NCBI GenBank assembly: GCA_963726065.1
Contig: CAVSAU010000009.1
Coordinates: 124,001-188,000 of the forward strand
Length of the DNA: 64,000 nt
Source of the DNA: Neomesorhizobium sp963726065
GTDB lineage: Bacteria > Pseudomonadota > Alphaproteobacteria > Rhizobiales > Rhizobiaceae
Reading direction: 5' to 3'
Of the stretch, positions 29,253 through 37,632 are shown piece after piece. Both the position numbers and the translations under genes were made by a program. Position 1 is the stretch's first letter; each line of letters begins with the position of its first letter. The notes below the pieces were generated by a model. The model was not told the DNA's origin. It made no database searches and saw only the letters and a program-made list of their open reading frames with translations.

Positions 29253-30077
29253 TCAGGACATCTGCTGTGCCGGGTTGGTCGCGGCCATGGCGCGCAGCAT
29301 CTCGGCGGTGCGCTGGTCGGCGGGAAAGAACGATTCCACCGCAAGTTCCGACAGGGTGACGTCAAGTGGCGTGCCGAATACGGTGATCGTCGAGATGAAC
29401 GACAGGATGTCACTGCCGATCCTGATCCTGAGCGGCACGGCGATCGCCGTCTGGTCCTTGTGAACAATCGCCGGCCCGCCGCGCGCTGCGCCCGGATATG
29501 CCGACACCTCCTTTTCGAGCTCGATCAGCACGGGGTCGGCGACGGCGTCGTTCTGGCGCCGCAAGCGATCGATCAGATGCGAGCGCCACTCGTTGAGATT
29601 GGCAATCATCGGCGCCAACCCTTTGGGGTGCAGGCTGAGGCGATAGACATTGACCGGCGGCGTCAGCAGCGACGGTTCTGTCACCGCGGCCAGGAAGGGC
29701 CGCATCGCATTGTTGCCCGAGATCAGGTTCCAGTGCCGGTCGACTGCGATAGCCGGGTTTGGCTCATGCCCCTTCAGCACCAGATTGACGGCGTCGAGCG
29801 CCGGAGACAGCGTCGGATCGGTGATCGGGCGCTCGCCAAAGGCCGGCGCGAAACCGGCTGCGAGCAGCATGTGGTTGCGCTCGCGCAGCGGAATCTGCAG
29901 CATTTCGGCCAGATGCAACACCATCTCGCGTGAAGGGGCGGAGCGCCCGCTCTCAACGAAACTCAGGTGGCGCTGGGAAATCTCGGCCTCGCTGGCGAGA
30001 TCGAGCTGGCTCATGCGGCGCTTGGTGCGCCACTCGCGGATAAGGTTGCCGATCGGCATGTCGGTTGTCGTGTTCAT
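29253..30077 (-). CDS. XRE-family transcriptional regulator with MmyB-like ligand domain
   Basis: This 274-residue regulator has an N-terminal helix-turn-helix domain at residues 8-65 (LIREWRTKRRMSQLDLASEAEISQ, HLSFVESGRS) and a C-terminal MmyB-type PAS-like domain (NPAIAVDRHWNLISGNNAM, VNVYRLSLHPKGLAP, IRIGSDILSFISTITVFGTP). MmyB-like domains bind fatty acids or other small ligands in Streptomyces relatives. It is divergent from a small membrane protein gene across 132 bases and probably represses itself and that gene. The frame is intact and the stop is 67 bases from the end of the ABC transporter. Confidence 0.88.
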   Translation of the reverse strand: MNTTTDMPIGNLIREWRTKRRMSQLDLASEAEISQRHLSFVESGRSAPSREMVLHLAEMLQIPLRERNHMLLAAGFAPAFGERPITDPTLSPALDAVNLVLKGHEPNPAIAVDRHWNLISGNNAMRPFLAAVTEPSLLTPPVNVYRLSLHPKGLAPMIANLNEWRSHLIDRLRRQNDAVADPVLIELEKEVSAYPGAARGGPAIVHKDQTAIAVPLRIRIGSDILSFISTITVFGTPLDVTLSELAVESFFPADQRTAEMLRAMAATNPAQQMS

Positions 30078-30209
30078 GAGTGGACCGTAACCGAACGGCG
30101 ATTTCGATCCTATTACCTCACGCGTAATCGTCAGGCCGAAAATCCGCTGTCATCTTCCCAATCGTCGAAACCGCCGAACCGAACGAACGGCGTCCAACAG
30201 GAGACGATC

Positions 30210-30605
30210 ATGTCCGTCACGATTACCCCCTTCCTTCGCAATGCCATCAACGCCGACGCACTGGTCAGCGGCGCTGCGGGCCTGCTGATGATGGGCGGCG
30301 CAAACTTCCTTGCCCCGTTCCTCCAACTGCCGGCATCGCTGCTCTTCTGGGCCGGACTGGCGCTGGTGCCGTTCGTCGCGATGCTCGCTGTCATCGCTCG
30401 CCGGCAGACCGTCTCGCGGCTGGTCATGATCGACATCATCGCGATCAACGCGCTCTGGGTTGTCGGCAGCTTCGCGCTTCTCTTGAGCGGCGCGGTGTCG
30501 CCGAACCTGCTCGGGATCCTGTTTATCGCCGCACAAGCAATCACCGTTGCGCTGTTTGCCGAATTGCAGTGCGTCGGGATGCGGCGCGCAGCCGCCACCG
30601 CCTGA
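30210..30605 (+). CDS. small four-helix integral membrane protein, unknown function
   Basis: This 131-residue protein consists almost wholly of four hydrophobic helices: DALVSGAAGLLMMGGANFLA, LLFWAGLALVPFVAMLAVIA, LVMIDIIAINALWVVGSFALLL and LLGILFIAAQAITVALFAELQ. The start follows an AGGAG-type site (CAGGAGACGATC). It is divergent from the XRE/MmyB regulator, and that pairing suggests it is the regulated target. I do not recognise a family with certainty, and no catalytic residues stand out. Confidence 0.7.
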   Translation: MSVTITPFLRNAINADALVSGAAGLLMMGGANFLAPFLQLPASLLFWAGLALVPFVAMLAVIARRQTVSRLVMIDIIAINALWVVGSFALLLSGAVSPNLLGILFIAAQAITVALFAELQCVGMRRAAATA

Positions 30606-30637
30606 TCGGGGAACGCATGGCGCAAGGAGAAGGGCAG

Positions 30638-31063
30638 ATGCAAAAGACAGCCCGCTACTGGATCGACGAGATCCTCGTGAAATCGCCTTTCGCCAAGCCG
30701 CTCGGCATCGAAGTGGTCGATGCCGAGCCCGAGCGGGTGAGGCTGCGCCTTCCGTTCCGGGCCAATCTCGCCAGCGTGGGCGACATTGTCCATGGCGGCG
30801 CCATCGCCACGCTGATCGACGTCGCGGGCGCGGCCGCTTCGGCCTCGGGCATTGCCGGAGACGACACGGTGGGCGGTGCAACCACCCATCTCAGCGTGGC
30901 TTACCTCGCGCCGGCAGAAGGCCGCGACATCTCCGCCGAAGCGGTGGTGGCCCATCGCACGCGAAGCCAGACCGTCACCGACGTCTCGGTGCGCGATTGC
31001 AAGGGAACTTTGATCGCCAAGGGAACGGTGACCAACCGCATCTTCCACAAGCCTGCCGGGTAA
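30638..31063 (+). CDS. PaaI-family hotdog thioesterase
   Basis: This 141-residue single hotdog domain has the family motif around VHGGAIATLIDVAGAAAS, the active-site loop with HGG followed by an Asp on the long helix, and the closing strands RSQTVTDVSVRDCKGTLIAKGTVT. Such enzymes hydrolyse acyl-CoA thioesters, often phenylacetyl-CoA or medium-chain products. The start at 30638 is chosen for AAGGAG eight bases upstream, and an in-frame ATG at 30617 is the alternative. It lies 32 bases after the membrane protein gene and may share its transcript. It is convergent with the glycosylase gene. Confidence 0.82.
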   Translation: MQKTARYWIDEILVKSPFAKPLGIEVVDAEPERVRLRLPFRANLASVGDIVHGGAIATLIDVAGAAASASGIAGDDTVGGATTHLSVAYLAPAEGRDISAEAVVAHRTRSQTVTDVSVRDCKGTLIAKGTVTNRIFHKPAG

Positions 31064-31069
31064 CAGGGT

Positions 31070-31996
31070 TCAGGCGAGGTCTTTCAGCTTCGCCTTCACT
31101 TCCAGGAAATCGCGCCAGGCGAGTTTCTTGTGTGCGGGATTGCGCAAGAGATAGGCCGGATGAAATGTCGGCATGGTGGCGATCTCGGCGCCTGTCGGCG
31201 TCCGGTACGTTCCCCAGTTGCCGCGCAGGCGCATGATGCCCGTCTGCGTCTTCAAAAGCAGCTTCGACGACGGGTTGCCGAGCGTTATCATCACTTTGGG
31301 ATTGGCGAGTTCGATCTGCCGCTCGATGAACGGGCGGCAGATTTCCGTCTCCATGGGGGAGGGGTCGCGATTACCCGGCGGCCGCCACGGGATGACGTTG
31401 GCGATATAGACCGATCTGCGGTCGCGGCCGATCGCGGCGAGCATGCGGTCGAGCAGTTGTCCCGAACGCCCGACGAATGGAAGCCCTTCAAGGTCCTCGT
31501 CACGTCCGGGGGCCTCGCCAACCAGCATCAGGTCGGCTTCCGGATTGCCGTCCGCGAAGACCAGGTTCTTGGCGGTGAATTTCAGGTTGCAGCCATCGAA
31601 GGCGGCCATCGCTTCCTTGAGATCGGCGAGCGATCCGGCCCGGTTGGCGGCTTCGCGGGCAAGTGCGGCCTGCGCGCCGTCGGGAACGGCGGCAACCTGC
31701 GGCCGGCCATTCGGGGCAGCGTCGGGAGCCGCGGCATAACGCTCGTCGCGAGGCCTTTCCTCGGCCGGCGGCTTCGAATCGGCGGCCGGGCTTGCAACGC
31801 GTTGCGCCGCCGGGGCTGGAACATTCTTCGCGGCGTTGGCCTGGAAGCGGTTCGGCGCCACCTCGTCCAACGCCTCGTCGACGCCCGCATCCGCGTAGAA
31901 ACGCAGCAGGTCGCCAAGGTCGGGGGGTGGTTCTTTTGCCTGGATCAAGGTTCTTCTCGCTGCCACCGGGTTCGCAGATTGCCGGCTTGAACGCAA
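31070..31996 (-). CDS. uracil-DNA glycosylase, family 4-like
   Basis: This is a 308-residue DNA repair enzyme that removes uracil from DNA. After a variable, Ala/Pro-rich N-terminal region of about 125 residues comes the glycosylase core: LMLVGEAPGRDEDLEGLPFVGRSGQLLD (family 4 motif with GEAPG), YIANVIPWRPPGNRDPS, and the C-terminal MPTFHPAYLLRNPAHKKLAWRDF (H-P-A-Y-L). Cysteines are present in GCNLKFT and EICRPFIE. I see fewer than the four cysteine iron-sulfur ligands of thermophilic family 4 enzymes in the expected CXXC spacing, so the cluster is uncertain. A second, family 5 glycosylase lies near 60 kb. Confidence 0.85.
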   Translation of the reverse strand: MRSSRQSANPVAARRTLIQAKEPPPDLGDLLRFYADAGVDEALDEVAPNRFQANAAKNVPAPAAQRVASPAADSKPPAEERPRDERYAAAPDAAPNGRPQVAAVPDGAQAALAREAANRAGSLADLKEAMAAFDGCNLKFTAKNLVFADGNPEADLMLVGEAPGRDEDLEGLPFVGRSGQLLDRMLAAIGRDRRSVYIANVIPWRPPGNRDPSPMETEICRPFIERQIELANPKVMITLGNPSSKLLLKTQTGIMRLRGNWGTYRTPTGAEIATMPTFHPAYLLRNPAHKKLAWRDFLEVKAKLKDLA

Positions 31997-31999
31997 GTT

Positions 32000-32627
32000 T
32001 CAGGACGACGGAATGCGCGGATCCAGCACCAGAAAGAATTTGGGCCGCGGCGTGAAGTCGGTCACCAGAAACGAAAACGAGCCGGTTTTCAGCGGGTCCA
32101 AGCGGCCGTTCTGGAAGAGCAGGCGATCGTAGGGTTCGAAATCGCGGCTGAATTCGGCGAAACTGTCGGACTTGATGCTGGGGGTATTGGACTGCCGTTG
32201 ATCGAAGGACAGGCCGTCGCCGAACACGCTCGGCTTTTGCAGCACCTCCTGCAATTCGAATTCGAATTCGATCCAGGCCTGGCCGCTGTTGTTGAGGATT
32301 TCACTGCGCAGATAAAGGAAGCCGTTGACCGACTTTCTCCGAGTTGCTGAACGGCCGGATGGGGCGGATCGCGCGGATGACGAGGGTCACCGGGCTTGAA
32401 GAGTTCAGCTCCTGGGTGATCACGACCGGGTCGTCCCGTGTTCCCGCCCCCCTGGCGGAGGTGAGGTGGAAGCCGCCCAGCTCGTCGGAAAAGGAATAGG
32501 CGCCGGCTTCGAGTATGCGGGGGCCATCGGTCTTGGAATCGGCGCCAGCTCCGGAAGTCGCCAGAAGCAGCGCAACTGCTCCGACGACGCTGAATGCCGA
32601 TACTCGACCCAAGAGGCGGTGCCGCAT
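32000..32627 (-). CDS. exported protein of unknown function (frameshifted)
   Basis: The signal sequence (AFSVVGAVALLLATSGAGA) is followed by a predicted beta-rich region (GPRILEAGAYSFSDELGGFHL, PVVITQELNSSSPVTLVIRAIRPI). After one extra base near 32332 the frame continues with GFLYLRSEILNNSGQAWIEFEFELQEVL and ends FTPRPKFFLVLDPRIPSS. The reconstructed product is about 208 residues. The IRPIRPFSN and LNNSGQAWIEFEFELQE segments resemble periplasmic proteins of unknown function with immunoglobulin-like folds. No enzyme motif is visible. It lies 3 bases before the glycosylase gene on the same strand and may form an operon with it. Confidence 0.6.
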
Positions 32628-32721
32628 GGCGCGACTATGACCGAGAACCGGATTTTCGCAAACTGGAAAAGGATAGGTGATAAGGTCGAGACAATTTCCA
32701 CCGCCTGCCAGAATATTGACG

Positions 32722-32737
32722 TTTACGTTTACGTAAT
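32722..32737. promoter_or_regulatory. palindrome TTACGT-TT-ACGTAA upstream of ETF-QO, LiuR-like site
   Basis: A perfect 6-bp inverted repeat with a 2-base spacer (arms 32723-32728 and 32731-32736) is preceded by an overlapping TTGACGTTTACG. It lies 137 bases before the ETF-ubiquinone oxidoreductase start and 95 bases before the divergent exported-protein gene. It resembles the palindrome recognised by LiuR, the MerR-family repressor of branched-chain amino acid degradation in proteobacteria. That match is from memory and was not computed. Confidence 0.5.
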
Positions 32738-32873
32738 CTATTTTTCAGGGATGCTGAGCTCGCGACCGAATGACCCGCCGCTTGTGTGATGGTTTCGCGT
32801 CGCGAACGGATGCGCTATGAGCGGTTGCAAGGCGTAAGTGCCTGTGAAAAGCGGGCAATCTGCGGAGGACCTG

Positions 32874-34556
32874 ATGAGCGAGATCGAACGCGAGAGCATG
32901 GAATTCGACGTGGTGATCGTCGGCGCGGGTCCGGCGGGCCTGTCGGCGGCGATCCGGCTCAAGCAGATCAATCCGGAGCTCTCGGTCGTGGTCCTCGAAA
33001 AGGGCGGCGAGGTCGGCGCCCACATCCTCTCCGGCGCGGTGGTCGACCCCATCGGCATCGACCGCCTGCTGCCACAATGGCGGTCCGAAAGCGATCATCC
33101 GTTCAAGACCCCGGTCACCGACGACCGTTTCATGGTGCTGTGGAAGTCGGGGGCTTTCCGGCTGCCGAACTTCATGATGCCGCCGCTGATGAACAACCAC
33201 GGCAACTATATTGTCTCTCTGGGCAACGTTTGCCGCTGGCTGGCCGCCAAGGCTGAGGCTCTTGGCGTCGAGATCTATCCGGGTTTTGCCGCCGCAAGCC
33301 TGCTCTACAACGACCAGGGCGCAGTCACCGGCGTGGTTACCGGCGACATGGGCGTCGAGCGTGACGGCTCGCATGGCCCCGCCTTCGCCCCCGGAATGGC
33401 GCTGCTTGGCAAATATGTGTTGATCGGCGAGGGTGCGCGCGGTTCGCTGACCAAGCAACTGATCGCCAGGTTCAATCTCTCCGAGGGCCGCGAGCCCGGC
33501 AAATACGGCATAGGCCTGAAGGAACTCTGGCAGGTGAAGCCGGAAAACCACAAGCCCGGCCTGGTCCAGCATTCGTTCGGCTGGCCGCTCGACATGAAGA
33601 CCGGCGGCGGTTCCTTCCTCTACCACCTCGAGGACAACATGGTTGCGGTCGGCTTCGTCATCCACCTCAACTACAAGAACCCGTATCTGGCGCCGTTCGA
33701 AGAGTTCCAGCGCTTCAAGACGCATCCCTCGATCCGCGGCACGTTCGAGGGCGCCAAGCGGCTTTCCTACGGCGCCCGCGCCATCACCGAGGGCGGCTAC
33801 CAGTCGGTGCCCAGGCTTTCTTTCCCTGGCGGCGTGCTGATGGGCTGCTCCGCCGGCCTGGTCAACGTTCCCCGCATCAAGGGATCGCACAACGCGGTTT
33901 TGTCCGGCATGCAGGCGGCAGAGCACACAGCGGCGGCGATCGCAGCCGGCCGCGCCAATGACGAACTTGAAGGTTACGAAAGCGGCTGGCGCGATTCCGA
34001 CATCGGCAAGGACCTGAAGAAGGTCCGCAACGTCAAGCCGTTGTGGTCGCGCTTCGGCACCATCCTGGGCGTTGGCGTCGGCGGGTTCGACATGTGGACG
34101 AATACGCTGTTCGGCTTCTCGCTGTTCGGCACCATGGGCCACGGCAAGACGGACGCCGCGTCACTGGAACCGGCGGCAAAACACCAGAAGATCGCCTATC
34201 CCAAGCCTGATGGCGTGCTCACCTTCGACCGGTTGTCGTCGGTGTTCCTGTCCAACACCAACCATGAGGAGGACCAGCCGGTTCATCTTCAGGTCAAGGA
34301 CATGGATCTGCAGAAGCGCTCGGAATACGAAATATTCGCCGGTCCGTCGTCGCGTTATTGCCCGGCCGGCGTCTATGAGTGGGTCGACGCGGACGGCAAT
34401 TCGATCGCGGGCGAGCCCGGCCATGAGGACGCCCGGTTCGTCATCAACGCGCAGAACTGCGTGCACTGCAAGACCTGCGACATCAAGGATCCCAATCAGA
34501 ACATCAACTGGGTGCCGCCGCAGGGCGGCGAGGGACCTGTCTACACCAGTATGTAG
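32874..34556 (+). CDS. electron transfer flavoprotein-ubiquinone oxidoreductase
   Basis: This membrane-associated flavoprotein of 560 residues passes electrons from acyl-CoA dehydrogenases, through ETF, to ubiquinone. The N-terminal FAD site is DVVIVGAGPAGLSAAIRL. Next come the quinone-binding and membrane region (PGFAAASLLYNDQGAVTGVVT, WQVKPENHKPGLVQHSFGWPLD) and the C-terminal 4Fe-4S motif NCVHCKTCDIKDPNQNINW. The start at 32874 follows GGAGG. A longer GTG start at 32838 is less likely. Its probable donors here include the isovaleryl-CoA dehydrogenase near 50 kb. The palindrome in its upstream region suggests shared control with leucine catabolism. Confidence 0.95.
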   Translation: MSEIERESMEFDVVIVGAGPAGLSAAIRLKQINPELSVVVLEKGGEVGAHILSGAVVDPIGIDRLLPQWRSESDHPFKTPVTDDRFMVLWKSGAFRLPNFMMPPLMNNHGNYIVSLGNVCRWLAAKAEALGVEIYPGFAAASLLYNDQGAVTGVVTGDMGVERDGSHGPAFAPGMALLGKYVLIGEGARGSLTKQLIARFNLSEGREPGKYGIGLKELWQVKPENHKPGLVQHSFGWPLDMKTGGGSFLYHLEDNMVAVGFVIHLNYKNPYLAPFEEFQRFKTHPSIRGTFEGAKRLSYGARAITEGGYQSVPRLSFPGGVLMGCSAGLVNVPRIKGSHNAVLSGMQAAEHTAAAIAAGRANDELEGYESGWRDSDIGKDLKKVRNVKPLWSRFGTILGVGVGGFDMWTNTLFGFSLFGTMGHGKTDAASLEPAAKHQKIAYPKPDGVLTFDRLSSVFLSNTNHEEDQPVHLQVKDMDLQKRSEYEIFAGPSSRYCPAGVYEWVDADGNSIAGEPGHEDARFVINAQNCVHCKTCDIKDPNQNINWVPPQGGEGPVYTSM

Positions 34557-34700
34557 GCGCGGCCTCAGCTATTCCATCCTCCAGTTGCATTGTTCTTTGT
34601 CACCGGTTGGCTTTTATTAAGTCCCGGGGGTCGCCGACCATATCCTGATGTTGAAACACGGTCGTGGATATGCTGTGTTTCGGGGAGCGGGAGATCAAAG

Positions 34701-35297
34701 ATGCGCTCCATCGCCTGGACTGGCATACTGACTGCGGCCTTGCTTGCTGGCGTCTCCGGCAACGCTTCGGCCGGGGTCAAGGTTGCCGTCACGAAAGCAA
34801 GCTATCAGATCAGCGGCAAGTCAGGTGCGACACTGCTTGACGCCATGGAGCGTCATGGCCCGAAGCACGGCCTGCTGACCCGCGCCATCGCCCAGACCAA
34901 ATACACGGTCGGATGGAACGTGACCTGGGTGGAAAAGGATGGCGCGTGCCGGGTCAAGAGTGCCGATGCGCTGCTTTCGATCACCTACACTTACCCGCAA
35001 GTGAAGGGCGGCATGTCTCCGGCAATGCGCAAACGCTGGGTCAGTTTCATGAGCGGCGTCCGCAAACATGAGGAATGGCACGGCAGTCTCGCCCGGGAAA
35101 TGGTCACGACCGCCGAGCGTTCGGTGTCGGGCCTGGCCGTCGCCAACGACAGGGGCTGCCGCAAGGCGCAGGCCGAGGTCAAGAAACGTGTCAGCGCGAT
35201 CTATGCCAAATATGAAAGGCGCCAGATCCTTTTCGACACCAAAGAGCATGGCGATGGCGGTAATGTCGAACGCCTGATTTCCCGCCTGAAAGACTAG
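34701..35297 (+). CDS. exported DUF922 putative zinc protease, copy 1
   Basis: This 198-residue secreted protein has a signal peptide (WTGILTAALLAGVSGNASA). The mature domain matches the DUF922 pattern: YQISGKSGATLLDAMERHGPKHG, TKYTVGWNVTW, then HEEWHG, a perfect HEXXH zinc motif near residues 118-123, and a C-terminal helix ending GDGGNVERLISRL. The family is annotated as predicted secreted zinc-dependent proteases, and activity has not been generally shown. The start follows a GGGAG site. A diverged paralogue lies 2.3 kb downstream at 37633. Confidence 0.75.
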   Translation: MRSIAWTGILTAALLAGVSGNASAGVKVAVTKASYQISGKSGATLLDAMERHGPKHGLLTRAIAQTKYTVGWNVTWVEKDGACRVKSADALLSITYTYPQVKGGMSPAMRKRWVSFMSGVRKHEEWHGSLAREMVTTAERSVSGLAVANDRGCRKAQAEVKKRVSAIYAKYERRQILFDTKEHGDGGNVERLISRLKD

Positions 35298-35309
35298 CCG
35301 ATCCGCTTT

Positions 35310-35353
35310 TTACAGCGCCGCGCATCTTTTCAGATGTGGGAAAGTCGCTGTAA
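35310..35353. repeat. nested palindrome after the first DUF922 gene
   Basis: Outer arms TTACAGCG (35310-35317) and CGCTGTAA (35346-35353) enclose an inner hairpin CATCT-TTTC-AGATG. It starts 13 bases after a stop codon, so it could act as a transcription end. It is immediately followed by a second, larger palindrome. Confidence 0.6.
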
Positions 35354-35366
35354 GCAATTTGAAATG

Positions 35367-35414
35367 CTGCATAATTTTACCCTTAGATCGTTTCCGATCT
35401 AAGGAATTATGCAG
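35367..35414. repeat. long palindromic element between convergent genes
   Basis: CTGCATAATT...CCTTAGATCG (35367-35390) is mirrored by CGATCTAAGG...AATTATGCAG (35395-35414) around the loop TTTC. The only flaw is a 4-base bulge (TTAC) in the left arm. This is a 20-bp stem. The wording resembles palindromic intergenic elements I recall from Mesorhizobium genomes. It lies in the 172-base gap between convergent genes and may serve as a bidirectional terminator. Confidence 0.65.
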
Positions 35415-35469
35415 TAGAGCACCGCACATTCAGGCTGAGGGCACCCGCTCTATCTGCTCTAATTTAGCC

Positions 35470-36495
35470 TTAGCCCCCAGGTGCGGCCTGCGGTGAAAGC
35501 GAGACGGTTGCGGTCGGCGCCGCTTCGTCCGGAACCCGTGGCTTGGGCTGCAGGGAAAACTCCACCAGCACCGGCAGATGGTCGGAGCCGGCATAGGCCT
35601 GCGTTCTCGCCGAATGAACAATTACATCGCCCCTTACCATCACATGGTCGATAGGCAGGCCGATCCATGCCCGCAGTGCGTTGGGAAGCTTGCGGTGCAG
35701 CCAGGTCGGCCCAATCGACGGCACCGGCGTCATCGCACCGGCGGCCGCGACGCGGTTTGCGGTGACGCTCCAGCCGACCGCGTTGAAATCGCCGGCGAGG
35801 ATCGCAGTATCGTTCAACGTGCCCAGAACTCCCGAAACCTCGTCGACCTCGGCCCATTGCCAGTAAGGCCAGGGCCAGCCGAGATGCAGTGCGGCCACAT
35901 CCGCTACCTGCCCGCCGAAATTGACCGGCGCGATGGCAAGCCTGCCGCGGGCAAAGCAGCGCCCGGCAACGCCTTCGGCGAAGGGGCGGCGCGACAAGAC
36001 GGCGACACCCCCGACCCGTGTCCTGCCCGGGCAGATGACGCGGTAAGGATAGGCCGCTGATAGCCGGTCGAGCGAGGGGATCCATTTTCCCGAGACTTCC
36101 TGGAAGGTGATCACGTCGGGTTGCGTGCGGCCGACCAGCGACAACACCATTTCCGGATTCTGGTTGTCGAAGCGCAGGTTCATCTGCAGCAGCCGGTAGA
36201 CCGCCCGGTTCTCGTCTTTCGGCGCGAGTGCGGCATGCACCTTGGTCATGCCAGGAAATGAAAACGAGCCCGAGGTCGACGAAAAGGCCGCGGCCGCAAA
36301 CACCAGCCCGACGATTCCTTCCTTCCAGTTCCCGAGCATCAGCAGAAGCAGGCCTAACAAACCCAGCAGCACCGCCAGATGCCCGCGAAAATGCGCGATG
36401 GAATCGAAAGCCGGATGGAGCCGGGCCAGGAATGACAGCGACAGCAGTGCGGCAATCGCCAGCGTCGCGAAAGGAAGGATGATACGAAAAATCAT
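35470..36495 (-). CDS. membrane-anchored endonuclease/exonuclease/phosphatase (EEP) family protein
   Basis: This 341-residue protein has about three N-terminal membrane helices (IILPFATLAIAALLSLSFLA; HLAVLLGLLGLLLLML; EGIVGLVFAAAAF) followed by an EEP domain outside the membrane. Catalytic motifs are LLQMNLRFDN, VITFQEVSGKW (metal-binding Glu), ILAGDFNAVGWS (Asp, Asn), GLPIDHVMV and GSDHLPVLVEF (Asp-His). Relatives are phosphodiesterases acting on nucleic acids, phospholipids or inositol phosphates, and the substrate here is unknown. It faces the first DUF922 gene across paired palindromes and is divergent from the dehalogenase-like gene. Confidence 0.82.
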   Translation of the reverse strand: MIFRIILPFATLAIAALLSLSFLARLHPAFDSIAHFRGHLAVLLGLLGLLLLMLGNWKEGIVGLVFAAAAFSSTSGSFSFPGMTKVHAALAPKDENRAVYRLLQMNLRFDNQNPEMVLSLVGRTQPDVITFQEVSGKWIPSLDRLSAAYPYRVICPGRTRVGGVAVLSRRPFAEGVAGRCFARGRLAIAPVNFGGQVADVAALHLGWPWPYWQWAEVDEVSGVLGTLNDTAILAGDFNAVGWSVTANRVAAAGAMTPVPSIGPTWLHRKLPNALRAWIGLPIDHVMVRGDVIVHSARTQAYAGSDHLPVLVEFSLQPKPRVPDEAAPTATVSLSPQAAPGG

Positions 36496-36626
36496 ATGGC
36501 CTGTTTATGTCTTGAAAAGCTGGCTGAGAAGAACTTTTGATTTTGGCCGATTTCAGCCCGTCGCAGATCATTGTCCAATGATGCAGTGATCCTACGTCAT
36601 TTGTTCGGAAAGCTGCGAGGAAGCCA

Positions 36627-37544
36627 ATGCCAGGCGCCGATTTATTCCCGGGGTTCGAGACCCGCAGGCTGGCGGGCGAGGGCGCTGATCTGTTCTGCCG
36701 CATTGGCGGCGACGGGCCGCCACTCGTGCTGCTGCATGGCTACCCGCAAAGCCATGCCGCCTGGCATCGCGTCGCGCCGTCGCTCGCCAAGCACTTCCGC
36801 TGCATCGTTCCCGACCTGCGCGGCTATGGCGAAAGCACCATTCCCGAACCTGCAGCGGACCACCGGACTTATTCGAAACGGGCCATGGCCAGCGATATCG
36901 TGGCGATCATGGCCGGGCTTGGTCACCGGCGCTTCAGTGTGCTGGGGCACGATCGCGGCGCGCGGGTCGGTTACCGGCTGGCCCTCGATACGCCCGAACA
37001 CGTCGAGCGGCTGGGCATTCTCGAAGTGGTGCCGACCGCCGAAATGTGGAACCGCTTCGATGCCGGCATGGCGATGAGCGCCTATCACTGGACTTTCCTG
37101 GCGCAGCCGCACCCGTTGCCGGAACGCATGATCGCGGCCGATCCCGTGCCCTATCTGGAATGGACGCTGGCCTCGTGGTCGCAGAGCGGCTCGCTCGAGA
37201 CGTTCGACCCCGGCGCGCTGGAAAGCTACCGGCGCGCCTACGTCCAGCCAGACCGCATCCGCGCCTTTTGCGAAGATTATCGGGCGGGCGCCAGCATCGA
37301 CCGCGTGCTGGACGACGCCGATTTCAGGAGCGGCCTCAAGATCGAGGCGCCTTTGCATTTCGTCTGGTCCAGCCACGGCTTCCCGGCAAAGACCGGCGAT
37401 CCGATGGGCCTGTGGCGGACCTGGGCGAAAAGCGTCAGCGGTGACGAGGTAAAAGCCGGTCATTTCGTGCCCGAGGAAAATCCCGAAGGTGTGCTTGGAG
37501 CCTTCATCCCGTTCTTCGCGGCTGGTTCGTCCGGGCTGCGATGA
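36627..37544 (+). CDS. alpha/beta hydrolase, fluoroacetate (haloacetate) dehalogenase-like
   Basis: This 305-residue cytoplasmic hydrolase aligns by residue number, shifted by one, with the active site I recall for Rhodopseudomonas palustris fluoroacetate dehalogenase RPA1163. Nucleophile Asp109 lies in LGHDRGARVG. Carboxylate-binding Arg110 and Arg113 follow, then the halide pocket His154 and Trp155 (SAYHWTFL), Trp184 (LASW) and Tyr218 (CEDYRAG). The general base is His279 (AGHFVPEE). The usual acidic partner Asp is Glu133 here (ILEVVPT). The oxyanion motif is LLHGYPQSH, and DLRGYGES precedes the nucleophile. Predicted role is hydrolysis of 2-haloacetates to glycolate. An epoxide hydrolase or esterase is unlikely, because epoxide hydrolases lack this His-Trp pocket. 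Confidence 0.8.
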   Translation: MPGADLFPGFETRRLAGEGADLFCRIGGDGPPLVLLHGYPQSHAAWHRVAPSLAKHFRCIVPDLRGYGESTIPEPAADHRTYSKRAMASDIVAIMAGLGHRRFSVLGHDRGARVGYRLALDTPEHVERLGILEVVPTAEMWNRFDAGMAMSAYHWTFLAQPHPLPERMIAADPVPYLEWTLASWSQSGSLETFDPGALESYRRAYVQPDRIRAFCEDYRAGASIDRVLDDADFRSGLKIEAPLHFVWSSHGFPAKTGDPMGLWRTWAKSVSGDEVKAGHFVPEENPEGVLGAFIPFFAAGSSGLR

Positions 37545-37632
37545 TTGGGGAAATGATGCGATGCATTGCCCGTGCGTCGTGTCGCCCATATCTTGCGCCC
37601 ACATATCCAACTGCTTGCGGGGATTCGCTGCG

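Noticed and set aside
36627..37544. Epoxide hydrolase annotation for the alpha/beta hydrolase
   Set aside because: Epoxide hydrolases have two cap tyrosines as proton donors. This protein instead has the His-Trp-Tyr halide pocket and two arginines after the nucleophile.
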